Assembly: GCF_026157065.1 (NCBI RefSeq)
Contig: NZ_JANLGQ010000005.1
Coordinates: 186,001 to 250,000, forward strand
DNA: 64,000 nt
Source of the DNA: Enterococcus sp. HY326
Lineage (GTDB): Bacteria; Bacillota; Bacilli; Lactobacillales; Enterococcaceae
Direction: 5' to 3'
The notes under the pieces: model-generated
The model's input: only the letters and a program-made list of their open reading frames with translations
What the model was told of the DNA's origin: nothing
Database searches by the model: none
Made by a program: the position numbers and the translations under genes
Shown: positions 19,905 to 32,567 of the stretch, in pieces
How positions within the stretch are numbered: the first letter of the stretch is position 1
Layout: the number at the start of each line of letters is the position of its first letter

Positions 19905-20357
19905 TTACTCTTCAGTCACATGAACCGTGATGGTTGCGGTGACTTGCGGATGTAATTTGACTGGGACTTTTGTATAGCCCAACGCTTTGATTGGTTCATT
20001 CATTTCCATTTTACGTTTGTCTAATTTTAGTCCAAACTGCTTATTGAAGGCGTCAGCAATTTGCTTAGAGGGAATGGAACCAAACAGACGACCGTCTTCA
20101 CCGGCCTTAGCTTTTAGTTCAACCACAGTCTCTTCTTTGTCAATCACAGCTTTTAACGCTTCTGCTTCTGCTAAAATTTCTGCTTGATGTTTTTCTTGGG
20201 CTTTCTTTTGACCGGCAACCTCACTTAAAGCGCTGCGATTAGCTTCTTTAGCCAAATTATTTTTAAGCAAATAATTTTGTGCATAGCCTGTGGGAACCTC
20301 TTTAACTTCCCCTTTTTTTCCTTTGCCTTTTACGTCTTGCAAGAATACTACTTTCAT
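19905..20357 (-). CDS. rplI: 50S ribosomal protein L9
   Basis: 150 aa from the ATG at 20357 ([20 protein letters not shown], the universal L9 start), with AGGAG 9 bases upstream. The long connecting helix and the C-terminal domain ([15 protein letters not shown]) are complete. L9 sits at the base of the L1 stalk and limits frameshifting. It follows gdpP by 6 bp, a conserved Firmicutes pair. Confidence 0.98.
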   Translation of the reverse strand: MKVVFLQDVKGKGKKGEVKEVPTGYAQNYLLKNNLAKEANRSALSEVAGQKKAQEKHQAEILAEAEALKAVIDKEETVVELKAKAGEDGRLFGSIPSKQIADAFNKQFGLKLDKRKMEMNEPIKALGYTKVPVKLHPQVTATITVHVTEE

Positions 20358-20363
20358 AATCAA

Positions 20364-22340
20364 CTACTCCTCTTCATATAATTCATTGATATTTTCATTA
20401 ATCGCTTTCAGTAGAACTTCCTTGGCCTGATCAATGGTCATATCGCTTAATTGAGTAGCGGCATTGTTGAAATGGCCGCCGCCGTTTAATTTCTCCATAA
20501 TCATCTGCACATTAATTGTACCAGAACTACGGGCACTTATGCCAATCAATCCGTCAGTTCGCTTAGTAATTACAAAGGCCGCATTGATTCCGTACATTGA
20601 GAGCAACGTGTCTGCGGTCTTAGCAGCCGTCACACTGTCGTATTTGGCCGTTTCAGCACCATTTGCGACAACGATATCAGATGTGACAAACTCGCTCTTA
20701 GCAATCAATGAGCTGATTTCTAAGTAGTTGCTTAAATCAGTTGAAATCAAATAGCGAATCATTGGAGCATCTGCACCCACGCTGCGTAGATAACTGGCAA
20801 CATCAAACGTTCGCGCGCTAGTCCGCACTTCAAAACTCTTCGTATCGACCACCATCCCAGCTAACAATAAGGTTGCTTCCATCTTGTCAAGGTAATTCAC
20901 TTGACTGCTTTGCTGTTGAACCAATTCAGCAACTAATTCAGAAGCTGACGAAGCCGAGGATTCGATATATGTTAGCAAAGGATTTTCAGGAAACTCCTCG
21001 CCTCTGCGGTGATGGTCAATGATGACGATATTTTGAAATTTCTCATAGAGCTTCTCAGAGATGGATAGCGATGGCTTATGGTAATCAACCATCACTAGCA
21101 ATGAATTCTCCTTAACATTTTTCATAGCATCCTCTGGCGAAATTAACCGCTGCTCCAATTCAGGAACCTTATGGATTTCCTGCAAACAGCGCTGTACATC
21201 TGGAATGATTTCCGTTTGATCTAAAACAATCCACGCTTCTTTCTTTGAAAATTCAGCTAGCGCATAAACACCATACGCCGAACCCAACGCGTCCATATCT
21301 GGATAACGATGCCCCATAATGTAAATATCTGTTGCCTGTGAAAAAATCCGTTGCAAAGCGGTACTAATTGCCCGACTACGAACACGCGTTCTTTTCGTCT
21401 TAGCTGAAGACTTCCCGCCAAAATACATTGGCTTTGCATTATCAGCTACATCTTTAATCACAACCTGGTCACCGCCTCGTATTAATGCCATGTCCAAGTT
21501 ATTTTGGGCAACATCACCAATTTTATCCAAGCTACCTTCCCCATAGGAAATCCCAATACTAATAGTAATCGGGAAATTTTGATTCTCCGCTTCTTTTCGC
21601 AAGATATCTAACAGATCAAATTTTTTCTCCTTCATCTTAGTTAAATCTTCATAGCGGCTGATGAAAAAATATTTTTCTGCATTCAATCTTTTAACATAAA
21701 CCCCGAAGTCCTCCATCCAGTCAGAAACCAGAGTTGTCAAAAAGGAATTAAAATAAGAAATTTCTTTATCATCCATTTTATCTACAGCATCGTCATAGTT
21801 ATCAAAGGAAAGCACTCCAACAACTGGTTGACTGTCATAAATCCGTGCCTTGATTGTCTCTTCTTCAGTAATATCAAAAAAATAAGCCAATTGTTTTTCC
21901 GCATCAAAACTTACACGATAAGTGTTACGACCTAACTTGAAGGTGTCCTTATTGGATTTCAATAACTCAATCAGGGTTGTTGCAAATTCTTTTCCGTCGA
22001 TACTTTTCTCAGTAAACATTCGATCCGCATAAGAATTTAACCAATCAATTTCCCGTTTATCATTCCAAACGACAATTCCCATCGGCATTTTTGAAGAAAC
22101 ATAAGAAATCGTTTCTACCGCCTGCCGATTAGCCTCTTTAATTTTTTCATCATCCTTCATCTGTATTGAACGAGTGACAAAAAAATAAATGACCAGCATC
22201 AATATATCTAGTAAGAAAAGAATACTGGTGATTAAAACCTGATAATTCACAAAGAAAACGTTGACTAAAACCAACTGGAGAATACATAAGCAAGCCAACA
22301 AGATTAAGCTGTTCTTGATTCTTTTTTTTATTTTATTCAT
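20364..22340 (-). CDS. gdpP: cyclic-di-AMP phosphodiesterase GdpP
   Basis: 658 aa. The ATG at 22340 is preferred, behind GAGAGGCGAGG. Two N-terminal membrane helices (residues 9-55), a PAS-like domain, a degenerate GGDEF domain, then DHH/DHHA1 with GHRYPDMDALG, VIIDHHRRGEE and GGGHFNNAAT. It hydrolyses c-di-AMP to pApA at the membrane and so affects wall stress and beta-lactam tolerance. The neighbouring gdpP-rplI-dnaB order is standard. No clear own promoter was seen; the upstream kilobase is AT-rich and gene-free. Confidence 0.97.
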   Translation of the reverse strand: MNKIKKRIKNSLILLACLCILQLVLVNVFFVNYQVLITSILFLLDILMLVIYFFVTRSIQMKDDEKIKEANRQAVETISYVSSKMPMGIVVWNDKREIDWLNSYADRMFTEKSIDGKEFATTLIELLKSNKDTFKLGRNTYRVSFDAEKQLAYFFDITEEETIKARIYDSQPVVGVLSFDNYDDAVDKMDDKEISYFNSFLTTLVSDWMEDFGVYVKRLNAEKYFFISRYEDLTKMKEKKFDLLDILRKEAENQNFPITISIGISYGEGSLDKIGDVAQNNLDMALIRGGDQVVIKDVADNAKPMYFGGKSSAKTKRTRVRSRAISTALQRIFSQATDIYIMGHRYPDMDALGSAYGVYALAEFSKKEAWIVLDQTEIIPDVQRCLQEIHKVPELEQRLISPEDAMKNVKENSLLVMVDYHKPSLSISEKLYEKFQNIVIIDHHRRGEEFPENPLLTYIESSASSASELVAELVQQQSSQVNYLDKMEATLLLAGMVVDTKSFEVRTSARTFDVASYLRSVGADAPMIRYLISTDLSNYLEISSLIAKSEFVTSDIVVANGAETAKYDSVTAAKTADTLLSMYGINAAFVITKRTDGLIGISARSSGTINVQMIMEKLNGGGHFNNAATQLSDMTIDQAKEVLLKAINENINELYEEE

Positions 22341-22397
22341 GGCCTCGCCTCTCAAAATATATGCTATATTTTATCACAAAACCTTATCTCTGACGAA

Positions 22398-22441
22398 CTT
22401 TACTCTTCAAATGTTTCACGTGAAACATTTGAAGAGTAAAG
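22398..22441. repeat. 44-bp perfect palindrome centred on a parS site
   Basis: Each base from 22398 to 22419 pairs with its mirror from 22441 to 22420. The core (22412-22427) is the parS 16-mer. No T-run follows, so it is not a normal terminator. Confidence 0.9.
22412..22427. promoter_or_regulatory. parS site (ParB/Spo0J loading site)
   Basis: TGTTTCACGTGAAACA equals the canonical parS 16-mer (TGTTNCACGTGAAACA). It lies 11.5 kb from oriC. The parAB genes are not in this window. Confidence 0.93.
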
Positions 22442-23380
22442 AATGGAATTATTTGGTTTTAGTTTATTTTGGATGAATGTAAATATGTGGTACAAGGGGA
22501 AAGAAGATGTGTTACTCACATTTACGTTTTGTAACAGGTTAGTTGTGATTAATTTCGTCAAAGAGTCCAATTAACAATTTTTTTAATCCATTAAAAACTG
22601 GATTCGTTTTTATAAGCTATTTGAAATAGAAATCTTAATCAAATAAATAAGTTGTTTTTCCATCATTCTTATCATTATCATTTTGAAGGAATCATCTTTT
22701 TAAATGTATCAGCTCAATTCATAACAGAATTCAAAATATTTTATAGACTTATAACAATTCTTATACTGGCTAATCTGAAAAGAAATCTTTCCAGCTTCAG
22801 CAAGGAAATCCAAAAAAATAGTTTTTCGTAAAATTGGATTATTTTGAAAATATTCATTTGATATATACTGAGAAGCAGTTTGTTTTTTTATGATGTTCAT
22901 GTGACCAGTCATATCAATTATTTGCTAAATTCTCTGATTTTTTTTGAACTTAATCAGTAGTATTATATCCCCGTTTTTTTTTTGAAGTCTTTCTTATAAT
23001 ACTTGCATAACTACTCAAAATAATTTTTAAGAAACATAAGTTAATTATACTTCATATTAACGACATATATCATTTTTTTCATTCTAATTATTTAGATTGT
23101 TCTTTACTAATTAGTTCAACAGATTTTTTTATAAATTATCATTATCAAAAAAAATCCTTTGATTGATATACAGGAAAGTAATGTTTCAATTTCATTTATC
23201 ACCAGTAATTGTTAACTTGCTTAGAATTTTACGAATCTTCAACTCGATAACAATTTCAAGTACCCTTCTTAAGCCAAACCAAAAAACATGTAAACAAACA
23301 AACAATGCACATACAAATATTCTGTAAAATGCAACGTACTTCTATAAATATACCTACTCTCGTCCAATTCCGTAACACAA
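22442..23380. other. gene-free AT-rich stretch
   Basis: About 940 bases between the gdpP side and the rpsR terminator hold no convincing gene. Long T/A runs and no good ribosome site were seen. A 67-codon minus-strand reading frame at 22709-22912 includes KKQTASQYIS, faintly like the C-terminal helix of Fic-type proteins, but is most likely relic or chance. Confidence 0.5.
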
Positions 23381-23411
23381 CAAAAAAAGAACAGAAATTA
23401 ATTTCTGTTCT
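23381..23411 (-). terminator. terminator of rpsF-ssb-rpsR operon
   Basis: GAACAGAAATTAATTTCTGTTC is a perfect hairpin; on the minus strand it is followed by seven T. Confidence 0.9.
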
Positions 23412-23444
23412 CGAAGTATCTTATATTGTAATAAAGATGAACTA

Positions 23445-23681
23445 TTATTCTTCTCCTACGAAAGGTAAAAGACCCATGATTCTTGCTCTTTTAATTGCAA
23501 CAGTTAATTTACGTTGGTTTTTAGCGCCAGTACCTGTTACACGACGTGGTAAAATTTTGCCACGTTCAGAGATAAATCTTTTTAATAATTCAGTATCTTT
23601 ATAATCGATGTATTCAATGTGATTAGCTGCGATATAATCTACTTTACGACGTTTACGTCCGCCTCTTCTTTGTTGTGCCAT
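23445..23681 (-). CDS. rpsR: 30S ribosomal protein S18
   Basis: 78 aa, full length, basic N-terminus [13 protein letters not shown] and the conserved [21 protein letters not shown]18 pairs with S6 on the platform of the small subunit. Last gene of the rpsF-ssb-rpsR operon, 25 bp behind ssb. Confidence 0.99.
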   Translation of the reverse strand: MAQQRRGGRKRRKVDYIAANHIEYIDYKDTELLKRFISERGKILPRRVTGTGAKNQRKLTVAIKRARIMGLLPFVGEE

Positions 23682-23706
23682 CCTATTTCCCTCCTATCAA
23701 AAATTT

Positions 23707-24261
23707 TTAGAATGGTAAATCATCATCAGAAATATCAATGCTTGAATTGTTTTCAAAGGGATCAGCATCACGGCTGAAGTCAGGCATTGTATTTTGTGGT
23801 GATGATCCTTGAGATGTTTGATTAAAACTATTTCCACTATTGTTAAATTGATTGCTTTGATTACCACCAAAATTAGCATTGCTGCTATTGTTGTTGTAAC
23901 CGCCACCTGATGATCCTGAGCCTTGACGCTGCTCAGAAGCATTACGAGATTCTAACAATTGGAAATTGTCTGCGACAACTTCAGTTACATAAACTCTCTG
24001 ACCTTGTTGATTTTCATAATTGCGGGTTTGAATGCGTCCGGTCACTCCTAAAAGAGTTCCCTTACGAGCATAATTGGCCATTGTTTCCGCAGGCTTACGC
24101 CAAATCACACAATTAATAAAATCTGCTTCACGATTTCCATCTTGGTTTGTAAAATTGCGATTTACTGCTAGAGTAAAAGTCGCAACAGCCGCACCATTCG
24201 ATGTGTAACGCAAATCAGGGTCTTTGGTGAGTCTACCAACTAGTACAACGTTATTAATCAA
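23707..24261 (-). CDS. ssb: single-stranded DNA-binding protein
   Basis: 184 aa. OB-fold from [19 protein letters not shown] to about residue 110, then a Gly/Asn/Gln/Ser-rich linker and the acidic tip DDDLPF that recruits replication and repair partners. Coats single strands at the fork. It is between rpsF and rpsR as in nearly all Firmicutes. A parS site lies 30 bp upstream of its start. Confidence 0.99.
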   Translation of the reverse strand: MINNVVLVGRLTKDPDLRYTSNGAAVATFTLAVNRNFTNQDGNREADFINCVIWRKPAETMANYARKGTLLGVTGRIQTRNYENQQGQRVYVTEVVADNFQLLESRNASEQRQGSGSSGGGYNNNSSNANFGGNQSNQFNNSGNSFNQTSQGSSPQNTMPDFSRDADPFENNSSIDISDDDLPF

Positions 24262-24290
24262 CTAGTTCATCTCCTTCTCGTAAAAATGAA

Positions 24291-24306
24291 TGTTTCACGT
24301 GAAACA
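24291..24306. promoter_or_regulatory. parS site between rpsF and ssb
   Basis: TGTTTCACGTGAAACA again, identical to the site at 22412-22427, within a 20-bp palindrome. It occupies the 45-bp gap inside the rpsF-ssb operon. Confidence 0.93.
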
Positions 24307-24609
24307 TTACGCTTCGATTTTAACAATCATATGACGAATGATATCTTCATTGATTTTTGCAAGACGATCAAATTCATTGATTGCATTTGCATCTGAAGCA
24401 GCAGAAACGTTCACGATGTGATAGATACCTTCACGGTGACCATCCATTTCATACGCAAGACGACGTTTTTCCCAATCTTTAGATTCTAGAACTTCTGCTC
24501 CATTATCTTTTAAGATAGTATCGAAACGTTCAACTAATGCAGTTTTTGCTTCTTCATCAATGTTCGGACGAATAATGTACATAATTTCATACTTCGTAAC
24601 TTGACTCAT
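24307..24609 (-). CDS. rpsF: 30S ribosomal protein S6
   Basis: 100 aa, begins [18 protein letters not shown] and contains [16 protein letters not shown], both family hallmarks. GGGAGGTGAAAATCA precedes the ATG. First gene of the operon; the leader forms a hairpin (24631-24655) that could be the S6:S18 feedback site. Confidence 0.99.
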   Translation of the reverse strand: MSQVTKYEIMYIIRPNIDEEAKTALVERFDTILKDNGAEVLESKDWEKRRLAYEMDGHREGIYHIVNVSAASDANAINEFDRLAKINEDIIRHMIVKIEA

Positions 24610-24630
24610 TGATTTTCACCTCCCTATGGA

Positions 24631-24655
24631 CTTTAGGCCTTTATTCTTTGATAAA
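24631..24655 (-). promoter_or_regulatory. rpsF leader hairpin, possible S6:S18 autoregulatory motif
   Basis: In the minus-strand transcript GCCTTTAT pairs with ATAAAGGC, with extra outer pairs. A structured leader bound by S6:S18 is known in front of rpsF in many bacteria. The conserved CCG bulge was not found, so the match is tentative. Confidence 0.35.
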
Positions 24656-24698
24656 GGCAAGGAGAGTTTTCTACACTGTAGACTACTCACAATTTATC

Positions 24699-24727
24699 AT
24701 TATACACAAAATTCTCCACGATTACAA
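24699..24727 (-). promoter_or_regulatory. rpsF operon promoter
   Basis: On the minus strand TTGTAA (24727-24722), 17-bp spacer, TATAAT (24704-24699). Confidence 0.8.
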
Positions 24728-24788
24728 CAAATAAATTTTTTTCTCGCTTATTAATAAATTCGCAATTTGAACTAATTTTCTTGAGAAA

Positions 24789-24922
24789 CAGCATAAAAAA
24801 GCTGTGAAATTAGTTTTGCAAAGAAAAGTAATTTTCTGAAATAATCATTTAATTAACAAGATTGCCAATTAATTCTATTTCGTAAATTTTTTCTTCGCGT
24901 CTACTAATCTCACAGCTGTCTT
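24789..24922 (-). terminator. long-range terminator after gyrA
   Basis: On the minus strand AGCTGTGAGATTAG (near 24915) pairs with CTAATTTCACAGCT (near 24800), followed by T6. The loop of about 85 bases is unusually long for a terminator. It occupies most of the 337-bp gap between gyrA and rpsF. Confidence 0.55.
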
Positions 24923-24946
24923 TTTTAATGGAAAACAATTATGTTA

Positions 24947-27457
24947 CTATTCTTCATTCGTTTCAGTTGTATTGGAATCAGAATCGGTTGTTTCTGTTGA
25001 CTCAGCTACTTCTTCTGGTTCAGCAACCTCAGCATCAACAATCGCCATTGTAACAACTTTGGCTTCATTTTCCATCTTCATCACCCGCACGCCTAAAGTA
25101 GCTCGTCCCGTTTGAGAAACATTGCTGACGTTAAAGCGAATGATAACACCTTTATCGGTAATCAACATGATATCTTCGTCGCCGGAAACAGTTGTTAAAC
25201 CAGCTAGAGGACCATTTTTACTAGTGATATTGGCGGTTTTAATTCCTTTACCGCCGCGGCCTTTGACTGGATACTCACTGACAGCAGTGCGCTTGCCATA
25301 GCCATTTTCAGTAATCACTAAGACTTCTTGATTTTCATCCATAATAGCTGCGCCGACAACAAAGTCGCCTTCCCGCAGACGAATACCACGAACACCAGAA
25401 GCGGTCCGACCCATATCACGGGCTGCCGTTTCTGCAAAGGTCACAGAATAGCCTAAGTGAGTCCCGATGATAATATTTTTCTCACCGTTCGTCTGGATAA
25501 CATTTACCAGCTCGTCATCGTCCTTTAGGCCAATGGCAATTAAACCATTGCTACGGACATTTGCGAAGGCTGTCACACTCGTGCGTTTCACGGTTCCTAA
25601 TTTAGTAGTAAAGAATAGGTAGTTGCCTTCTTTAGCTTCTCCTGTAACCGCAATGATTGCCTGAATGCTTTCGTTGGAATCAATTCCTAGTAAATTAATA
25701 ACTGGAATTCCTTTGGCAGTCCGACCGTACTCAGGGATTTCATAACCCTTCGCCCGATAAACTTTCCCAGTGTTGGTGAAGAATAGCAATGTATCATGGG
25801 TAGAACAGCTAATCAGATTTTTAACAAAATCATCATCGTGAACGCCCATCCCTTGAACTCCACGACCACCGCGTTTTTGCGCTCTGAATTCAGAGTTCGC
25901 TAAACGTTTGATGTAGCCGTTATTAGTTAAGGTAATCACGATATCTTCTTCTTCGATTAAGTCTTCATCTTCTAGACTCAAGACCTCTCCGACTAATAAT
26001 TCCGTGCGGCGGGCATCGCCGTACTTGCTATTGATTTCGCCTAATTCTGTTTGAATAATTTCAACAACCCGTTGCGGATTGTCCAAAATATCCTTCATGT
26101 CGGCAATGAAGGCCAATAATTCTTGGTATTCATTTTCGATTTTTTCCCGTTCCAAGCCGGTTAAACGACGTAAACGCATATCCAAAATAGCTTGCGCTTG
26201 CCGATCAGAAAATTCAAAACGCTCAATCATGGTTGATTTAGCTTCATCATCAGAATTTGAACCACGAATAATCGCAATAATTTCATCAATGTGGTCTAGA
26301 GCAATTCTTAAACCCTCTAAAATATGCGCTCTAGCTTCCGCTTTTTGTTTATCGAATTCCGTCCGGCGAACGATAACTTCCTTCTGGTGTTCGATATAAT
26401 TTTCTAAAATTTGTTTCAGATTTAGAATTTTCGGCACGCCTTTTTCAATGGCTAACATATTGAAGCCAAATGAAGTTTGCAGCGAAGTCATTTTATATAA
26501 ATTATTCAAGATAACAGATGCACTAACATCCCGACGCACATCAATAACAATTCGCATGCCTTCACGGGAAGATTCATCCCGCAAATCGGTAATGCCTTCA
26601 ATTCGTTTATCCCGGTGCAGCTCAGAAATCCGTTCAATGAGACGGGCTTTATTGACCATGTAAGGCAGTTCCGTCACCAGAATCCGTTCCTTACCGTTAG
26701 GCATCTCTGTGACCTCAACACGAGCTCTCAGGGTAATTGAACCTTTACCTGTTTCATAAGCTCGGCGGATACCCGATTTACCCATAACTAAACCAGCTGT
26801 TGGAAAATCTGGCCCAGGTAAAACTTCCATCAATTCAGCAATTGTCGTTTCCGGATTTTCCATTAACAAATCAATAGCACTGACTACTTCTGATAAATTG
26901 TGGGGTGGAATATTGGTGGCCATCCCTACGGCAATCCCGGTGGTTCCATTGACCAAAAGATTTGGGAAACGTGCCGGCAAAACATCCGGCTCCCGCTCAG
27001 TATCGTCGTAGTTGCCGTGGAAATCAACCGTATTTTTATTGATATCCCGCAGCATTTCCATCGCAATTTTACTCATGCGGGCTTCGGTATACCGCATCGC
27101 TGCCGCACCGTCGCCATCGACTGAACCAAAGTTACCGTGTCCGTCAACTAATAGATAACGGTAGCTAAAGGTTTGAGCCATCCGCACCATAGATTCATAA
27201 ATGGCACTATCGCCGTGGGGGTGATATTTACCCATAACATCTCCGACAATTCTGGCAGATTTTTTATGGGGCTTATCAGGGGTTACACCTAATTCATTCA
27301 TTCCGTATAAAATTCGACGGTGGACCGGCTTCAGACCGTCCCGCACGTCCGGCAAAGCCCGAGCAACAATGACGCTCATGGCATAATCAATGAAGGATTC
27401 CCGCATTTCACTGGTTAAATTGACGTCATGAATATTCTCTTTAAACTCTTCACTCAC
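24947..27457 (-). CDS. gyrA: DNA gyrase subunit A
   Basis: 836 aa from the GTG at 27457, which has AGGAGG nine bases upstream; longer in-frame readings lack a site. Catalytic Tyr in [12 protein letters not shown], quinolone region [15 protein letters not shown] with the wild-type Ser and Glu, C-terminal six-bladed pinwheel with GyrA box QKRGGRG. With GyrB it supercoils DNA. Its tail is long and acidic, rich in Glu, Thr and Ser. Next gene after gyrB, 184 bp apart. Confidence 0.99.
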   Translation of the reverse strand: MSEEFKENIHDVNLTSEMRESFIDYAMSVIVARALPDVRDGLKPVHRRILYGMNELGVTPDKPHKKSARIVGDVMGKYHPHGDSAIYESMVRMAQTFSYRYLLVDGHGNFGSVDGDGAAAMRYTEARMSKIAMEMLRDINKNTVDFHGNYDDTEREPDVLPARFPNLLVNGTTGIAVGMATNIPPHNLSEVVSAIDLLMENPETTIAELMEVLPGPDFPTAGLVMGKSGIRRAYETGKGSITLRARVEVTEMPNGKERILVTELPYMVNKARLIERISELHRDKRIEGITDLRDESSREGMRIVIDVRRDVSASVILNNLYKMTSLQTSFGFNMLAIEKGVPKILNLKQILENYIEHQKEVIVRRTEFDKQKAEARAHILEGLRIALDHIDEIIAIIRGSNSDDEAKSTMIERFEFSDRQAQAILDMRLRRLTGLEREKIENEYQELLAFIADMKDILDNPQRVVEIIQTELGEINSKYGDARRTELLVGEVLSLEDEDLIEEEDIVITLTNNGYIKRLANSEFRAQKRGGRGVQGMGVHDDDFVKNLISCSTHDTLLFFTNTGKVYRAKGYEIPEYGRTAKGIPVINLLGIDSNESIQAIIAVTGEAKEGNYLFFTTKLGTVKRTSVTAFANVRSNGLIAIGLKDDDELVNVIQTNGEKNIIIGTHLGYSVTFAETAARDMGRTASGVRGIRLREGDFVVGAAIMDENQEVLVITENGYGKRTAVSEYPVKGRGGKGIKTANITSKNGPLAGLTTVSGDEDIMLITDKGVIIRFNVSNVSQTGRATLGVRVMKMENEAKVVTMAIVDAEVAEPEEVAESTETTDSDSNTTETNEE

Positions 27458-27641
27458 GAAATTCTTCCTCCTATTTCGTTCGCACAATTTGTGATTGTAA
27501 TTACTGGAAAAAAATTATCCAATTAAAATTTGGAACTGCCTCTTAAAATAAACAGAGCAATTTTTTTGTTAAAATTTTTAAACTTTTTTCCAGCATTGCC
27601 AATCACATTTTGCGCAAATTTAAACTTAGACACTGTCCAAA

Positions 27642-30698
<3,057 letters not shown>

Positions 30699-30712
<14 letters not shown>

Positions 30713-30941
30713 TCTCAGCCTGTTCCTTTTTTACCATAAAAAAAGTACCTATTTCAGGTATCTCCACCATCATATTTGGATAGAGTTTGCGGCCCCGGCG
30801 ATTTTCCGGTTCGCCGTCGACAAAGACAGCTTTCTCCGCTAAAAACCATTTCGCTTGACCGCCGCTGGAAATCACGCTGATTTCCTTTAAGAGTTGGCCT
30901 AACGTCATGTACTCAGATTCGAGATAGACATTACTTTTCAC
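30699..30941 (-). CDS. yaaA: S4 domain protein YaaA/RlbA
   Basis: 80 aa from a GTG at 30941, chosen because GAGGG is 6 bases upstream; an ATG two codons earlier overlaps that site. Small S4-like RNA-binding fold with GGQAKWFLAEKAVFVDGEPE. It lies between dnaN and recF as in Bacillus, where it is thought to act in ribosome assembly. Confidence 0.93.
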
Positions 30942-31068
30942 AAGCATCCCTCATTTTCATAAATCTTACATATATTATACCATTTTACAGAGAGAAAACC
31001 AAATTATCCCGCCATAAAATTGCCTATGAGCAGATTTAATTCATTTAAATAGTTTTTAACCCAAAATA

Positions 31069-31104
31069 AAAAAAAGGCTTAAAATTGAATTTAAGCCTTT
31101 TTAA
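31069..31104 (-). terminator. terminator after dnaN
   Basis: On the minus strand GGCTTAAA pairs with TTTTAAGCC over a short loop, then eight T; it separates dnaAN from yaaA-recF-gyrB. Confidence 0.85.
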
Positions 31105-31121
31105 ACGATTTTATTAAAATA

Positions 31122-32249
31122 TCAGCTAGTTCTGACAGGTGTAATCAACTGGGTAAATTGCTGACTGTCTTCTGTCGGTGTTAACGTGAAGGGACGAATT
31201 GGTGAAATAAAATTGACGGTGATATTCATATCGCCAAAGGCCCGCAACGCATCCTTCATATAATCAGGGTTGAAGGAGATTTCTAGTGGATCTCCCGTGA
31301 CAGCTTCATAGTTTAAAGCTTCTTCAACTTTCCCAATTTCCGGACTATTTCCCGATAAAACTACGGCTTCAGAAGTAATCGATAATTTCACGATGTTATT
31401 GCGGCTTTCATGGGACAGTAACGATGCCCGTTCAATGGCCGACAATAAACTTGGAACGGAAAATTCAATCGTTGTATTGAAGCTTGTCGGAATCAAACGA
31501 TTAGTGTCAGGGTAATTCCCTTCTAATAAACGAGAGTAGAAGGATAAGGTCTGGGTTTTAAAGAGCACCTGATTTTCCATGATGGAAATTTCAACCATTT
31601 CCTCATCGTTTGCTAAAGAGCGGGATAATTCTGTCAAGCTTTTGCCGGGAATGACGATATTAAAATCTTCCCCTTGCTGAATCGGAATAATCCGTTGGCT
31701 CATCCGGTGGGAATCCGTTGCCACAGCTAATAATGAATTATCCGCTAAAACAAAATGAACCCCAGTTAAAATTGGGCGGCTTTCATGCTGCGAAACGGAA
31801 AAAACCGTTTCGCTGATTAATTTATTTAAGACATGGACCGGCAGTTGCATTTGGTTAGTCGTACTGACTACCGGTAAGTGCGGGTAATTGTCAGAATCCA
31901 AGCCGTTGATAGTGAAATTCGCTTTACCGGAAGTAATCGCAACTTGGCGACTTTCTAAAACTTCTAAAGTAAATTGATCCTCTGGCAGCTTGCGGATAAT
32001 TTCTCCGAAGAAGCGGGACATTAAAACAATTGCGCCAGTCGATTCAATCGTTAAATCGGCTTTTTCAGTTTCAACACTGAGAAAGGTTTCAATGGAAATA
32101 TCGGCATTGCTCCCGGTTAACGTCAGGCCCTCCGAATCTAAACTAATTTTCACCCCAGTTAAAATCGGAATTGTAGTTTTACTGGAAATTGCCCGTTGAA
32201 CAGTTTGCAATTCAGCGAGGAAAACATTGCGGGACATAGTAAATTTCAT
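31122..32249 (-). CDS. dnaN: DNA polymerase III beta clamp
   Basis: 375 aa from the ATG at 32249 (MKFTMSRNVFLAELQTVQRA), with AAGGAGTGTCGAAA in front; an upstream start ten codons earlier has no site. Three clamp domains, ending TQLITPVRTS in the usual C-terminal form. It forms the ring that tethers the polymerase. Downstream of dnaA across a 318-bp gap. Confidence 0.99.
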   Translation of the reverse strand: MKFTMSRNVFLAELQTVQRAISSKTTIPILTGVKISLDSEGLTLTGSNADISIETFLSVETEKADLTIESTGAIVLMSRFFGEIIRKLPEDQFTLEVLESRQVAITSGKANFTINGLDSDNYPHLPVVSTTNQMQLPVHVLNKLISETVFSVSQHESRPILTGVHFVLADNSLLAVATDSHRMSQRIIPIQQGEDFNIVIPGKSLTELSRSLANDEEMVEISIMENQVLFKTQTLSFYSRLLEGNYPDTNRLIPTSFNTTIEFSVPSLLSAIERASLLSHESRNNIVKLSITSEAVVLSGNSPEIGKVEEALNYEAVTGDPLEISFNPDYMKDALRAFGDMNITVNFISPIRPFTLTPTEDSQQFTQLITPVRTS

Positions 32250-32567
32250 TTTCGACACTCCTTGTTGTAATAAATTCATGATGCAATTAAAGCAAGCTCT
32301 GTTTAATGGAACACAGCAGATTTATTGATAGCTTTTTTATTATAAAGAATTTTTCAAGATTAAGCGAATCAAGTTGGTCTGTTTTTCAGGTTTCAACATC
32401 CTGCTGAGAAGCAGTCTGTTTAGTTAATTAGTATATAAAATAAATAAAAGTAGTAGTAGGCCCTGTTTATATTGTGGAAAACTCTGTAAAGCCTACGCAA
32501 AATCAGATTTATCCACTGTGGAAAACCTGTGGATAAAATTAAATAGTTTCCCTTACTTTTCCACAGA
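32250..32567. other. dnaA-dnaN intergenic part of the origin
   Basis: 318 bp without a gene. Two DnaA boxes are clear: TTATCCACT at 32509-32517 and TGTGGATAA (inverted) at 32528-32536, plus TGTGGAAAA-like near-boxes at 32474 and 32518. This is the usual second box cluster of Firmicutes origins. Confidence 0.75.

Noticed and set aside
22398-22441. 44-bp palindrome as a terminator for gdpP or rpsR
   Set aside because: It lies upstream of gdpP, has no T-run on either side and contains an exact parS.
22709-22912. 67-codon minus-strand frame with KKQTASQYIS
   Set aside because: Only a faint likeness to the end of Fic-type proteins, no site and no upstream domain; at best a relic.
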